Below are positions 45,112 through 53,657 of a stretch of 60,799 nt of DNA, one piece after another. The stretch is from Catenulisporales bacterium (GTDB lineage Bacteria > Actinomycetota > Actinomycetes > Streptomycetales > Catenulisporaceae). Made by a program: the position numbers and the translations under genes. The notes below the pieces were generated by a model. That model worked only from the letters and a program-made list of their open reading frames with translations, had not been told where the DNA came from and ran no database searches. The stretch covers positions 1-60,799 of the forward strand of contig JAEKKI010000148.1 of NCBI GenBank assembly GCA_019510485.1, given 5' to 3'. Each line of letters opens with the position of its first letter. Position 1 is the stretch's first letter.

Positions 45112-45186
45112 TTTTTCCCTCGCTCAGGTCTCGTAGCAGTGACAAGTCCTCATCGTAGGGACGGCCCGGTCCAGCGGCTTCTTGAA

Positions 45187-45230
45187 AACGAACGAGCACC
45201 CGGGCGGTCGGACCCGGGTGCTCGTTCGTT
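45187..45230 (-). terminator. Peptidase gene terminator
   Basis: A perfect 18-bp stem (45187-45204 with 45213-45230, 8-nt loop), followed on the minus strand by TTTTC. It lies just after the peptidase stop. Confidence 0.8.
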
Positions 45231-45245
45231 CGCTGCTGTGGGCTA

Positions 45246-48200
45246 CTACTTCACGGTGTAGCTGTACGGGATCCCCGTCAGCTCGTCACCGACGCCGATC
45301 AGCGCGTTGAAGGTGTCGACGTAGACCACGCCGCTCACTTTGTCTCCGCTCTTGCCGGCCGGCGTGAAGGTGACGGTGAGCGTGCCGGTCTGGCCAGGTG
45401 CGATCGTCACCGGCTTCAGCGCCGGGGCGCTCAGGTCGACACCGCTCAGCCACAGGTCGCCTGTGGAGGCCACCGCGCTGCGGTCGAACGCCAGCGTGGT
45501 GACGCTCTCGGACTCCGTCGCGCTGCCGCTGACCGTGCCGTTCGTCGGCCCGATCGGAGTCGGGTCCTGGGCCCAGATGCCCGGGGTCACGAACGGCGAG
45601 TCCAGCGTGGCCTCAGCGGTCAGGCCGTGCGAGACACCGTAGATCTCGGGCTGGCCGAACGGCGAGGAGGCCGCGAAGTCCGCCGGGATCGTCGAGGACT
45701 GCGTTCCCCGCAGCTCCGTGGTGTGCGACGGGACCTGGAACGACGGCTGTGCTCCGGTGGTCGCGAACGGCAGGCTCACCGTCGCGCCCAGCGGCGCCAG
45801 CGCCGGCAGGTCGTAGTCCGTGCTGGAGTCCAGGCGCGGGTCGGCGAACAGGGTCAGCGGGGCCGCGCCGGTGTTCTTCACCGTCACCGTCGCGGTCACC
45901 GGCGTGCCCGCGGCGACCTTGCCCTTGGGCAGGCCCGAGGCCTTGGCCTCGACGGCGTTGTAGCGCAGTTTGCCGTGGAACGCGTCGGCCAGGTTGCCGG
46001 CCGGGAGCGACGGGGACATGTCGTCCAGGACCAGCGTCCAGCGGCCGGCCGCCGGGGCGTTGACGTATCCGGTCAGTGACGGCACCAGGCCCAGGTTGCC
46101 CTGTGCGTCCGTGGCGACGTCACTGCTCAGCGAGAGGACCTGGTGGTCCGGGGACTCCAGGAACGCCGAGACCTCGTGGGTGCCGGTGAACGTCACGTCC
46201 ATCGCCAGGTTCTTCTTGCCCTTGGGGACGTCGAAGAAGTACGACTCGGTCTGCGACGGGGAACTGCCGCGGCCGTTGCCGCCGGTGAGCGCGCCGGAGA
46301 AGGCGCCGCCGTCGGTGCCGGTGGAGATCAGCGTCCGCTTGGTCACCGGCAGCGTGGTGGTCTGACGGAACGGGGTGTCGAACTCCAGCGCCGCCGAGGC
46401 GTCGCCGGCAGCGGCGTCGAGGGTCTGCTTCACGGTGAACTTCTGCGACTGCCCCGGCTTCAGCGTGGCACTCGCCGGGCTCACCGAGCCGACGCTCTTG
46501 TATTTGGTCGCCACGAAGTCGTAGTTCACGTCACCCTTGAAACCGGTCGCGTTGGCGTTGGCGTAGAAGTACGCGGTCCAGGTGCCGGCCGCCGGATGCG
46601 CCTGGTCGACGCGGGCGAAGTTGGTCAGCCCCTGCGGGCTGTTCCAGTTCTCGTATTCGCCGTTCGGGCCGACCAGGACCAGGCGGAGCAGGGTGCTGGT
46701 ACCACCGCAGGCGCACGCGGCCGAGCCGGTCAGGTGGTCGGCGCCGGCCGGCACGGTGAACGTGGTGCTGAACCAGTGCCGCTTCAGGCCGGGGGTGCCG
46801 AGGGTGTAGCCCTCGTAGAACCACGGGCTGTTCGGGTCGGTGAAGTCCACCGCCTTGGTGCCCTTGACGTCGCCGACCACGGTGTCCAGCTCGCGTACGT
46901 GGGCTGAGACGTTCTGCGTGTTCGGGCTCGTGTTCGTCAGCGTGACGGTGGCGGACTGCGTCGTGCCGCCCTTGCCGGACATGACGATCTGGGTGTCGCC
47001 CGAGGCGGTGGCGGCCAGCAGGCCGTCGCCCTGCGGCGCCGGGGTGCCGTTGTCGTCCTTGACGGACATCGCCATGCGGACCGCGCGGTAGGTGTCCATC
47101 TCGCCGGAGCCCTGCTGGCTGGCCGGCAGTCCGAGGTCGCGCGCGGAGGAGGTGAGGATCTGCTTCACCAGCGCCGGCGAGGGCCGGACTCCGTTGTGAG
47201 TGTTCTTATACGCCTCGATGACCAGGGCGGCGCCGCCGGACACCAGGGGCGCGGACATGCTGGTGCCGCCGAAGTCCTCGACCTGCGCCGGGTTGCCGTT
47301 GAAGTCCACGCAGGCGCTGAACCGGGCCAGCGGGCTGCACAGCGCCCAGCCGCCCTGGCCGGGTGCCGACAGGTCCGGGACGCGGCCCAGGGCGTTGACC
47401 CCGGCCGAGGACAGCGTGGCGGTGTTGTCCGAGGCCCAGCCGCCGGCCAGGTTCCGGGCTCCGCCGGTGCCGATCTGCGCCTGGTCCCGGAAGGTGGTGG
47501 TGGCCGCGACGCTGATCACATTCGGGTCGACCGACGGCTGGCCCTGGGTGTTGGTGACGCCGCCGTCGCCGGTGGAGGTGACGACCGTGACGCCGGCCGC
47601 CACGGCCGCGTCGTCGGCCAGGCTGGTGGCGTCCAGGCCCTGGGTGGGCTGCGCGTTGCTGCCCAGCGACTCGTTGATGACGTCGACGTTGGCCACGTTC
47701 ACCGCGTAGTCGACGGCCTGCACGACGGTGGAGTCGAAGACCAGGTCGGCCGCGCCGAAGACGTTCAGGCCGACCAGCGAGGCGCCGGGGGCCACGCCGC
47801 GCACGGTGATGGTGCAGCCGGGCGGCAGCGGGTGGTGGGGCGTGACGTACTTGGACAGGTCGTAGACCTGGCGGCCCTGCGCCGCGATGTCGCTGGCGTC
47901 GCCGAACGCCTCGCCGCCGGACTCGTCGCCGTTCGGGTCGGTGCCGGAGAAGTCCTGGTAGTCGCTGAAGACCGGGGTGCCGTCGGCGCGGATGAAGTCG
48001 GGGTTGTCGATGTCCAGCCCGTCGGCGATCCAGGCGACCTTCACGCCCTTGCCGTCGACCAGGTTCTGCGCCTGCGGCCGGTTCTTGTCGAGGAAGGCGG
48101 TGTTCGTGGTCTGCAACGCCTCCGGCTCCAGCAGCGGCTTGCCGGGATCGCTGGGGCAGGTGCCGGGGATGACTTTGTCCGGCGGGGTCTGGCCGTCGGC

Positions 48201-48665
48201 GCCGGTGGCGGCGTCGGCGGTCTCCCGGATGGCGGCCTTCTGCGCGGCGGTGAGCTTGTTCACCACGTGCTGCTGGTCGGCGACGACCGCGGCGACGTTC
48301 GAGTCCTGACGCAGGTGCGCGGCCTCGGCGTCGGTCATCTTGGCCGCGAAGCCGTTGATCACCGAGAACTTCTTGATGTCCTGCGCGCCGGCCGCCTGCG
48401 CCCCGCTGACCAGTGGGGCTTGGTCATGGTCCGCGGTCGCCTTGCGCTGGGACTTGGCGGTCTTGGCGCTCAACTCCGGGTGCTGATTCTTCAGCAGGAC
48501 GATCACGGGGTGCTTGGCGCCGGTGGACAGGGCGGCCAGTTGCTGGGCGGTGGTCGGTCGTGCCGGTCCGGTGGCGGCCTGGGCCATGGCGGCGGTCGTG
48601 CCGGCCCCCAACCCCAACGCCGTTACCGCGACGACCGCTATGCGGTGCCTTCGGGCAAGGTGCAT
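45246..48665 (-). CDS. Secreted subtilase-fold peptidase with sedolisin-like active-site residues
   Basis: A 1,139-residue exported protein. The signal peptide is residues 1-31 and an inhibitor-like propeptide spans about 50-135. The catalytic domain is about 200-490 and carries GGTSMSAPLVSG (Ser469). The classical Asp is replaced (VAWIADGLD) and no HGTH motif exists. Instead there are Glu252 and Asp256 in GGEAFGDAS, and Asp367 in VVTSTGDGG where subtilases have the oxyanion Asn. This is the Glu-Asp-Asp-Ser pattern of sedolisins. The last 650 residues are beta-rich extracellular domains. The ATG at 48663-48665 follows GGGAGAAAGG. Confidence 0.85.
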   Translation of the reverse strand: MHLARRHRIAVVAVTALGLGAGTTAAMAQAATGPARPTTAQQLAALSTGAKHPVIVLLKNQHPELSAKTAKSQRKATADHDQAPLVSGAQAAGAQDIKKFSVINGFAAKMTDAEAAHLRQDSNVAAVVADQQHVVNKLTAAQKAAIRETADAATGADGQTPPDKVIPGTCPSDPGKPLLEPEALQTTNTAFLDKNRPQAQNLVDGKGVKVAWIADGLDIDNPDFIRADGTPVFSDYQDFSGTDPNGDESGGEAFGDASDIAAQGRQVYDLSKYVTPHHPLPPGCTITVRGVAPGASLVGLNVFGAADLVFDSTVVQAVDYAVNVANVDVINESLGSNAQPTQGLDATSLADDAAVAAGVTVVTSTGDGGVTNTQGQPSVDPNVISVAATTTFRDQAQIGTGGARNLAGGWASDNTATLSSAGVNALGRVPDLSAPGQGGWALCSPLARFSACVDFNGNPAQVEDFGGTSMSAPLVSGGAALVIEAYKNTHNGVRPSPALVKQILTSSARDLGLPASQQGSGEMDTYRAVRMAMSVKDDNGTPAPQGDGLLAATASGDTQIVMSGKGGTTQSATVTLTNTSPNTQNVSAHVRELDTVVGDVKGTKAVDFTDPNSPWFYEGYTLGTPGLKRHWFSTTFTVPAGADHLTGSAACACGGTSTLLRLVLVGPNGEYENWNSPQGLTNFARVDQAHPAAGTWTAYFYANANATGFKGDVNYDFVATKYKSVGSVSPASATLKPGQSQKFTVKQTLDAAAGDASAALEFDTPFRQTTTLPVTKRTLISTGTDGGAFSGALTGGNGRGSSPSQTESYFFDVPKGKKNLAMDVTFTGTHEVSAFLESPDHQVLSLSSDVATDAQGNLGLVPSLTGYVNAPAAGRWTLVLDDMSPSLPAGNLADAFHGKLRYNAVEAKASGLPKGKVAAGTPVTATVTVKNTGAAPLTLFADPRLDSSTDYDLPALAPLGATVSLPFATTGAQPSFQVPSHTTELRGTQSSTIPADFAASSPFGQPEIYGVSHGLTAEATLDSPFVTPGIWAQDPTPIGPTNGTVSGSATESESVTTLAFDRSAVASTGDLWLSGVDLSAPALKPVTIAPGQTGTLTVTFTPAGKSGDKVSGVVYVDTFNALIGVGDELTGIPYSYTVK

Positions 48666-48962
48666 TGTGTGCCTTTCTCCCCGGCGCGCGGCCACGCCGC
48701 CGCGCGCACCCTTGGTGGTGCTCTTGAGGTTCCTGCGGTACCTGGTGCGGGATCGAGCGAACGAGCAGCAGCACGGCACCGCGTGTTCGCGGCATGCGAA
48801 GATCGATGCTCGCCAGGATGGGGGGATATCAGGAACCTCAGAAAGGCGTAGCGGCTCTACGTTGGCTGGGCTCTGGACGTGCGGCCACCTTGTGATATGC
48901 GCGTGGGGCGGCCGCTGTCGAGGCAAGGGGTGAGCAAGGGCTCTGAGGGTCGTCGCCGGTGT
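48666..48962. other. Peptidase gene upstream region
   Basis: A 297-bp region upstream of the secreted peptidase gene and downstream of the next small gene. It must contain the peptidase promoter, but I see no convincing -35/-10 pair, terminator or gene. Confidence 0.4.
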
Positions 48963-49310
48963 TTAGAAGAACCCGTCGTCGCTGTCGCCGAAGTCGTCAT
49001 CGTCGTCGAGCATCTCGCCGATCAGCATCCCGCCGACGAGTCCCGCGGCGCCCGCGCCGATGAGGGCGCCGGTGCTGTGGCCCTCGCGCGGCTGCTGCTG
49101 CGGGTAGCCCGGCTGCGGGTAGCCGGCCTGGGGATAGCCCTGCTGGGGATAACCCTGGTGCTGCACCGGCTGGTAGAACGGCGGCTGCGTGGTCTGGACG
49201 CGCTGCGCGCAGAACTGGCAGACCTCGATCTGGCGGCCCACCCCCCACTGCGGCTGCCAGAAGACGTCGGTGGTCGCCTGGCCGTGCGCCGGGTCGAAGA
49301 AGCAGATCAC
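48963..49310 (-). CDS. Small Cys-motif protein with Gly/Tyr/Pro/Gln repeats and acidic tail
   Basis: A 115-residue protein starting at GTG (49308-49310), with GAGGA 7-8 nt upstream. N-terminus MICFFDPAHGQATTDVFWQP then VCQFCAQRVQTTQPPFY contains CxxC. The middle has repeated QGYPQ/AGYPQ/PGYPQ units, followed by a glycine-zipper hydrophobic segment (GALIGAGAAGLVGGMLIGEM) and the acidic end DDDDDFGDSDDGFF. The N-terminal motif recurs in unnamed actinobacterial proteins; the function is unknown. A perfect palindrome lies in its upstream region. Confidence 0.65.
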   Translation of the reverse strand: MICFFDPAHGQATTDVFWQPQWGVGRQIEVCQFCAQRVQTTQPPFYQPVQHQGYPQQGYPQAGYPQPGYPQQQPREGHSTGALIGAGAAGLVGGMLIGEMLDDDDDFGDSDDGFF

Positions 49311-49334
49311 GGGTCGTTCCTCACGTCGACGAGA

Positions 49335-49351
49335 GTTCCAGGTACTGGAAC
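49335..49351. promoter_or_regulatory. Perfect palindrome upstream of the small CxxC protein gene
   Basis: GTTCCAG, GTA, CTGGAAC is a 7-bp perfect inverted repeat with 3-bp spacer, 25 bp upstream of the GTG start. It could be an operator. Confidence 0.4.
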
Positions 49352-49355
49352 GGAC

Positions 49356-49383
49356 CAAGCGCGGGAAGTGGTTCCCGCGCTTG
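49356..49383 (-). terminator. Terminator after the lipoprotein hydrolase gene
   Basis: A perfect 12-bp stem (CAAGCGCGGGAA, loop GTGG, complement) lies 34 bp after the hydrolase stop on the minus strand, with no U-run. Confidence 0.6.
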
Positions 49384-49417
49384 ATCTCGCTCTGCCGTGT
49401 CCGGAGGCTGACCGGTG

Positions 49418-51055
49418 CTATTGCGTGCAGCGGGTCCCGTCCGCCGGCAGCGTCCCGGAGACCAGGTACGCCTGCATCGCCGACAGCGCGCACTGGTTGT
49501 CGCTGGTGAACGCGGCGTGGCCGGTGCCGACCCGGGTCAGCAGCCGGGCGTTCGCGAAGCCCTTGGCCAGGTTCACAGCGTTCTGATACGGCGTGGCCGG
49601 GTCGTCGGTGGTGCCCACCACCAGGATCGGGTCCGAGCCCTGGGCCTTGATCTCGTGCGGCTTCTCCGGGGTCTGGAACGGCCAGTTCTCGCACATCGGC
49701 TGGGCCAGGTCGTCCTTGGTGAGGTCGGCGGCCAGGACCGGCGCGCCGGCCTTGAGCTCGGTGTAGGCCTTGTCGACCGCGTCCGGGCTGGGCGCCGGGG
49801 TGGTGAAGTCGGCGCAGCGCACGGCGATCAGGCCGTCCTGCTCGGTGCTGTAGTGGCCCTTGTCGTCGCGGCCGTTGTACTGGTCGGCGCCGGCCAGCAG
49901 CATCGAGCCGTCGCCGTTCTTCATCGCCCTGGTCAGCGCCGTGCGCAGGTACTGCCACAAGTTGGAGCCGACATCGCCGTACAGGCCGATGATGACGCCG
50001 GTCTCGCCCAGGTTCTGATCCAGCTTGCGCTTCGGGTCACGGGTCGGCAGTGGATGGTCGCGCAGGCCTTCCATGAACGTGCCGATCTGCTGCGCGGCCG
50101 CCTTGCCGTCACCGGACAGCGGGCACTCGGAGGCGTGGTTGGCGACGCAGTCGGCGGCGAACTTCTCCAACGACTGCTCGAAGCCGACCTGCTGCTGGAC
50201 CTCGGCCTCCAACTGGTCGGCGTTCGGATCCACGGCGCCGTCCAAGACCAGGCGGCCCACCTTGTCCGGGAACTGCTCGGCGTAGACCGAGCCGATGTAG
50301 GTGCCGTAGGAGATGCCCAGGTAGTTCAGCTTCTTGTCGCCGAGGACCTGGCGCATCAGGTCCATGTCCTTGGCGACGTTCTTGGAGCCGACGAACGGCA
50401 GCAGGTCGCCGGAGTTCTTCTTACAGGCCGCGGCCAGGTCCTTGCTGTCCTTCTCGGCCTTGGCCTTGCGGGCGGCCGGGTCCTTCGGCGGGTCCTGTGC
50501 GTTCAGGGCGTCCAGGGTCTTGTCGTCCAGGCAGCGGATGGGCTCGCTGCGGCCCAGGCCCCTGGGGTCGAAGCCGACGATGTCGAAGTGCGCGTGCAGG
50601 GCGCCGTCGAACTTCTGCTTCGCCTCCTCGACGAAGTCCACGCCGGAGGCGCCGGGCCCGCCGGGATTGGTCAGCAGCGAGCCGACTTTGCTCGCCGCGT
50701 CGGCGGCCGGCCACTTCACCATGGCGACCTTGACGTACTTACCCGCGGGCTGGCTGTAGTCCAGTGGCACGTCGATGCTGCCGCACTGGAAGGGGCTCAG
50801 GTCCAGGGTGGGGTCGTCGGCCGGTTCGGTGGTGCAGGTGCCCCAGGTGATCTGCTGCGCGTTGAAGGCGTCCAGGGAGGGGTACTTGGCGCTGGGGAGC
50901 GGGGTCGCGGTCGTTCCGCCGCTGCTTGTCCCTGGCGATGCGCTGCTTTTAGGTCCGGTGACGCCGTCGGACGTGCAACCGGCCAGCAGGGCTCCGCCGA
51001 GCACCATCGCGACAACGGATATGGACCTGCTACAGCGCGCCCCGTATGTCTTCAT
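49418..51055 (-). CDS. Lipoprotein alpha/beta hydrolase (tripeptidyl aminopeptidase-like)
   Basis: A 545-residue protein starting MKTYGARCSRSISVVAMVLG, followed by lipobox LLAGC, so it is probably a membrane-anchored lipoprotein. The alpha/beta-hydrolase core has LLTNPGGPGASGVDF, nucleophile elbow GISYGT and a C-terminal TAP-like domain (CENWPFQTPEKP; ILVVGTTDDPATPYQNAVN; GTGHAAF with the catalytic His). Relatives remove tripeptides from secreted proteins or peptides. Starts upstream of the ATG at 51053-51055 are possible but would spoil the signal sequence. Confidence 0.85.
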   Translation of the reverse strand: MKTYGARCSRSISVVAMVLGGALLAGCTSDGVTGPKSSASPGTSSGGTTATPLPSAKYPSLDAFNAQQITWGTCTTEPADDPTLDLSPFQCGSIDVPLDYSQPAGKYVKVAMVKWPAADAASKVGSLLTNPGGPGASGVDFVEEAKQKFDGALHAHFDIVGFDPRGLGRSEPIRCLDDKTLDALNAQDPPKDPAARKAKAEKDSKDLAAACKKNSGDLLPFVGSKNVAKDMDLMRQVLGDKKLNYLGISYGTYIGSVYAEQFPDKVGRLVLDGAVDPNADQLEAEVQQQVGFEQSLEKFAADCVANHASECPLSGDGKAAAQQIGTFMEGLRDHPLPTRDPKRKLDQNLGETGVIIGLYGDVGSNLWQYLRTALTRAMKNGDGSMLLAGADQYNGRDDKGHYSTEQDGLIAVRCADFTTPAPSPDAVDKAYTELKAGAPVLAADLTKDDLAQPMCENWPFQTPEKPHEIKAQGSDPILVVGTTDDPATPYQNAVNLAKGFANARLLTRVGTGHAAFTSDNQCALSAMQAYLVSGTLPADGTRCTQ

Positions 51056-51132
51056 GTGGTCATGTGTATCACTTCGGCCTCTATCTAGAATCACGATGTG
51101 GACGCCTTCCAGAAACACTTAGGCCAGGGCAG

Positions 51133-51885
51133 GTGAGCGCCGAGACGCCGGAGCCGGTGACACCCAGTCCGCCGCTGCTGCCCGGCCGTGCGCTGCTGAC
51201 GCAGTCCTGGCTGGACGCGACGTTCTTGCACTGGGCCGTCGATCCGGAGGTGGTGGCGCCGTTGCTGCCGGCCGGGGTGCGGCCGGATGTGTTCGAGGGC
51301 GTCAGTTACGTCGGGCTGGTCGCGTTCCGGATGCACCGCATCGGTTGGGGGACGCTGCCGGGGCTGCCTTATCTGGGGAGCTTCCCGGAGACGAATGTCC
51401 GGCTGTACTCGGTCGATCAGGCGGGGCGGCGGGGTGTGGTCTTCCTTTCGCTGGACGCGTCGCGGCTGCTGCCGGTCGCCACGGCGCGGTTGTCCTTCCG
51501 GTTGCCGTACCGGTGGGCGCGGATGTCGGTTCAGCGGTACGGGAACGTGTACTGGTATGTGTCGCGCCGGCGGGATCCGGGGTCGCCGGCCGCTCAGAGC
51601 CAGATCGGGGTGCAGGTGACTTCGCTTTTGGAGAACCCGAGCGACCTGGAGCACTTCATGACGGCCCGCTGGCGCCTGCACTTCTCGCTTGGCGGCAAGA
51701 CCGTGCACATGCCGAACGCACATCCCCAGTGGCCGCTTTACCGTGCGCAGCTGTTGGCCTGCGACGAAGACTTGGTGGCGGCGGCTGGCCTGCCGGGGGT
51801 CGGGTCGCGGCCGCCGGACAGTGTGCTGTTCTCGCCTGGTGTGCGGGTGCGCTTCGCTCGGCCGCGTCCGGTTGCTAGTGGTTGA
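51133..51885 (+). CDS. DUF2071 family protein
   Basis: A 250-residue protein starting at GTG (51133). It has the DUF2071 pattern: LTQSWLDATFLHWAVDPEVV, LLPAGVRPDVFEGVSYVGLV, GSFPETNVRLYSVDQ and FLSLDASRL. The fold resembles acetoacetate decarboxylase-like proteins; no function is established. It is divergent from the hydrolase gene. Its stop overlaps the end of the convergent reductase gene by 11 bp. Confidence 0.78.
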   Translation: MSAETPEPVTPSPPLLPGRALLTQSWLDATFLHWAVDPEVVAPLLPAGVRPDVFEGVSYVGLVAFRMHRIGWGTLPGLPYLGSFPETNVRLYSVDQAGRRGVVFLSLDASRLLPVATARLSFRLPYRWARMSVQRYGNVYWYVSRRRDPGSPAAQSQIGVQVTSLLENPSDLEHFMTARWRLHFSLGGKTVHMPNAHPQWPLYRAQLLACDEDLVAAAGLPGVGSRPPDSVLFSPGVRVRFARPRPVASG

Positions 51886-53536
51886 TCAGGTAGCGGACGA
51901 ACACGAGGTCGGCTCCGATCGGCCGGACTTCGGCGAGCGTCATGCGGTGTTGGGCGTCCTGCGGGAAGTCGGCGGCTTTTACGAACCGGGGGGCACGGTC
52001 GTCGCCGACGAAGAATGGCGCGATCGCCAAGTGGATCTCATCGGCGAGGTCCTCGGCCAGGAACCGGGTGTGCAGCGAACTGCCGCCCTCGACCATCAGC
52101 CGTTTGACGCCACGCCGTCGGAGGTCCGCGAGGATTCTGGGGAAGTCGACCAGGTCGCCGGCGGGGACCACCTCGGTACGCGGCACTCCGTGCAGCCGCT
52201 CGGCCTGCGCGGGTACTGCGAGGTCTGCGCAGTAGACGAGCTTGTCACCACCGGTGGTGAAGAAGCGCGCTCCGGCGTCGAGCGCTCCGGTGCCAGTGAC
52301 GGTGACCTTGATCGGGTACTCGGGCAGGCCTCGCCGGAGGCGCTCGGCGCGCCGCTCTGGGTTGTTCACCAGCAGGCGGGGGTTGTCGCGCCGGATGGTC
52401 TCGGCGCCGACCATGATCGCGTCGGAGGCGGCTCGGAGGGCGTCTACGCGGTCGAAGTCTTCGGTGTCGGAGAGGAGGAGACGGGTGGGGGTGGTGTCGT
52501 CTAGGTGGCCGTCTAGGGACATGGCGGCGCTGAGGGTTATGTGGGGGCGGTGGGGGTGGCTGGTGGGGTTGGTGTGGTTCGGGTGGTTGGGGCTGCGGGC
52601 GGGCTCTGGACCGCGGGCCTCGTCGGGATCGCGAGCGTGCTGTGGGCGGTCAGCACTACCAGCGCGGTTAGGCTGGTCAGCGCGGTCAGCGCGGTCATGC
52701 TGGCCGGTCGTGCCGGGCGCGAAGGTGAACGCGCACGCCTTGGCGGCGTGACCCAGGCGCTCGGGATGGCCAGCGTGCTCTGGGCGGTCGGGATCGCCAG
52801 CCTGGTTGAGGTGGTCGGCGTGGTCGGGATGGCCAGCGCGGTCCGAGCGGTCAGGCTGGCCAGCAGCGCTGGGCGCGAAGGTGAGCGCGCGCGCCTTGGC
52901 GGCGTGACGGAAGCGCTCGGGATGGCCAGCGTCCTCAGGACCACCGATGCGCTCGGGCGGTCCAGACCGGTCGAGCGGACCGACATGACCAAGCCGCTCA
53001 GGCCAGCCGGCGCAGCTGCAATCGGCAACCTGGCCGAGCGGATCGGACCAGTCAGCGCCGCTGAGTCGCTCGGCGAGATCAGCGTCCTCAGGACCACCAG
53101 TGCGCTCGGGCCGTCCAGACCGGTCGAGTCGACCGACATGACCAAGCCGCTCAGGCCAACCAACGCAACTGGAATCGGCAAGCTGCTCGGGCGGATCGGA
53201 CCAATCGGCGCGGCCGAGTCGCTCGACGAGATCAGCGTCCTCAGGACCACCAGTGCGCTCGACTCGCGCGGGCCGGTCGAGCCGACCGACCTGGCCAAGG
53301 CGCTCAGGCCAACCACTGCAACTGGAATCGGCAGGCTGCTCGAGCGGATCGGACCAGTCAGCGCGGCCGAGTCGCTCGACGTGCCCAGCCTCCTCAGGAC
53401 CACCAGTGCGCTCGACTCGCGCGGGCCGATCGGGTCGGCTGACATGGCCAAGCCGCTCGGGCCGGCCGGCGCGGTCGGAATCGGCGACGTCATCGAGCGG
53501 ATCGGGGTAGTCGAGGGCATCGGGGCGGTCGAGCAT
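51875..53536 (-). CDS. RibD C-terminal-type reductase in frame with a repeat-encoded N-terminus
   Basis: The C-terminal 225 or so residues (about 51875-52550) are a RibD/dihydrofolate-reductase-like domain: RPHITLSAAMSLDGHLDDTT, DAIMVGAETIRRDNPRLLV, MVEGGSSLHTRFL, EIHLAIAPFFVGD. The domain needs the strand before MSLDG, and I see no ATG, GTG or TTG in frame just upstream. The open frame continues to 53536 through about 330 residues of Arg/Asp/Gly/Pro/His-rich repeats, four of them 51-residue (153-bp) units. Either the protein really has this extension, or it starts at 52522 (MSLDG) without its first strand. The domain call is firm; the start is not. Confidence 0.6.
   Translation of the reverse strand: MLDRPDALDYPDPLDDVADSDRAGRPERLGHVSRPDRPARVERTGGPEEAGHVERLGRADWSDPLEQPADSSCSGWPERLGQVGRLDRPARVERTGGPEDADLVERLGRADWSDPPEQLADSSCVGWPERLGHVGRLDRSGRPERTGGPEDADLAERLSGADWSDPLGQVADCSCAGWPERLGHVGPLDRSGPPERIGGPEDAGHPERFRHAAKARALTFAPSAAGQPDRSDRAGHPDHADHLNQAGDPDRPEHAGHPERLGHAAKACAFTFAPGTTGQHDRADRADQPNRAGSADRPQHARDPDEARGPEPARSPNHPNHTNPTSHPHRPHITLSAAMSLDGHLDDTTPTRLLLSDTEDFDRVDALRAASDAIMVGAETIRRDNPRLLVNNPERRAERLRRGLPEYPIKVTVTGTGALDAGARFFTTGGDKLVYCADLAVPAQAERLHGVPRTEVVPAGDLVDFPRILADLRRRGVKRLMVEGGSSLHTRFLAEDLADEIHLAIAPFFVGDDRAPRFVKAADFPQDAQHRMTLAEVRPIGADLVFVRYLINH
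52715..52897. repeat. Direct repeat pair with 156-bp spacing
   Basis: The segment GGGCGCGAAGGTGA and flanking bases around 52715 recur 156 bp later (52871), encoding AKACAFTFAP and AKARALTFAP in the reductase frame. They are a further, more divergent part of the repeat region. Confidence 0.6.
52931..53536. repeat. Four 153-bp tandem repeats
   Basis: Units start at 52931, 53084, 53237 and 53390, each marked by TCCTCAGGACCACC; the last is incomplete at the presumed start codon. Because 153 is a multiple of three, frames stay open on both strands. Minus-frame units read ERLGRADWSDP, CxGWPERLGHVG and ERTGGPEDA. Confidence 0.85.
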
Positions 53537-53657
53537 GCGGCTATCGTCGCAGGGCGTAGCCGTCGGCGCCGCCTGAGCGCCGCGCCTTCTTCTCCGTTTC
53601 TCTCTCCCCCGCCCCCACCCACCATCCCAAGCCGCTCCCCCACCAGCACGGCGCGCC

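Noticed and set aside
52715-53536. CRISPR array
   Set aside because: The repeats are 153 bp long, contiguous and divergent, without spacers or cas genes.
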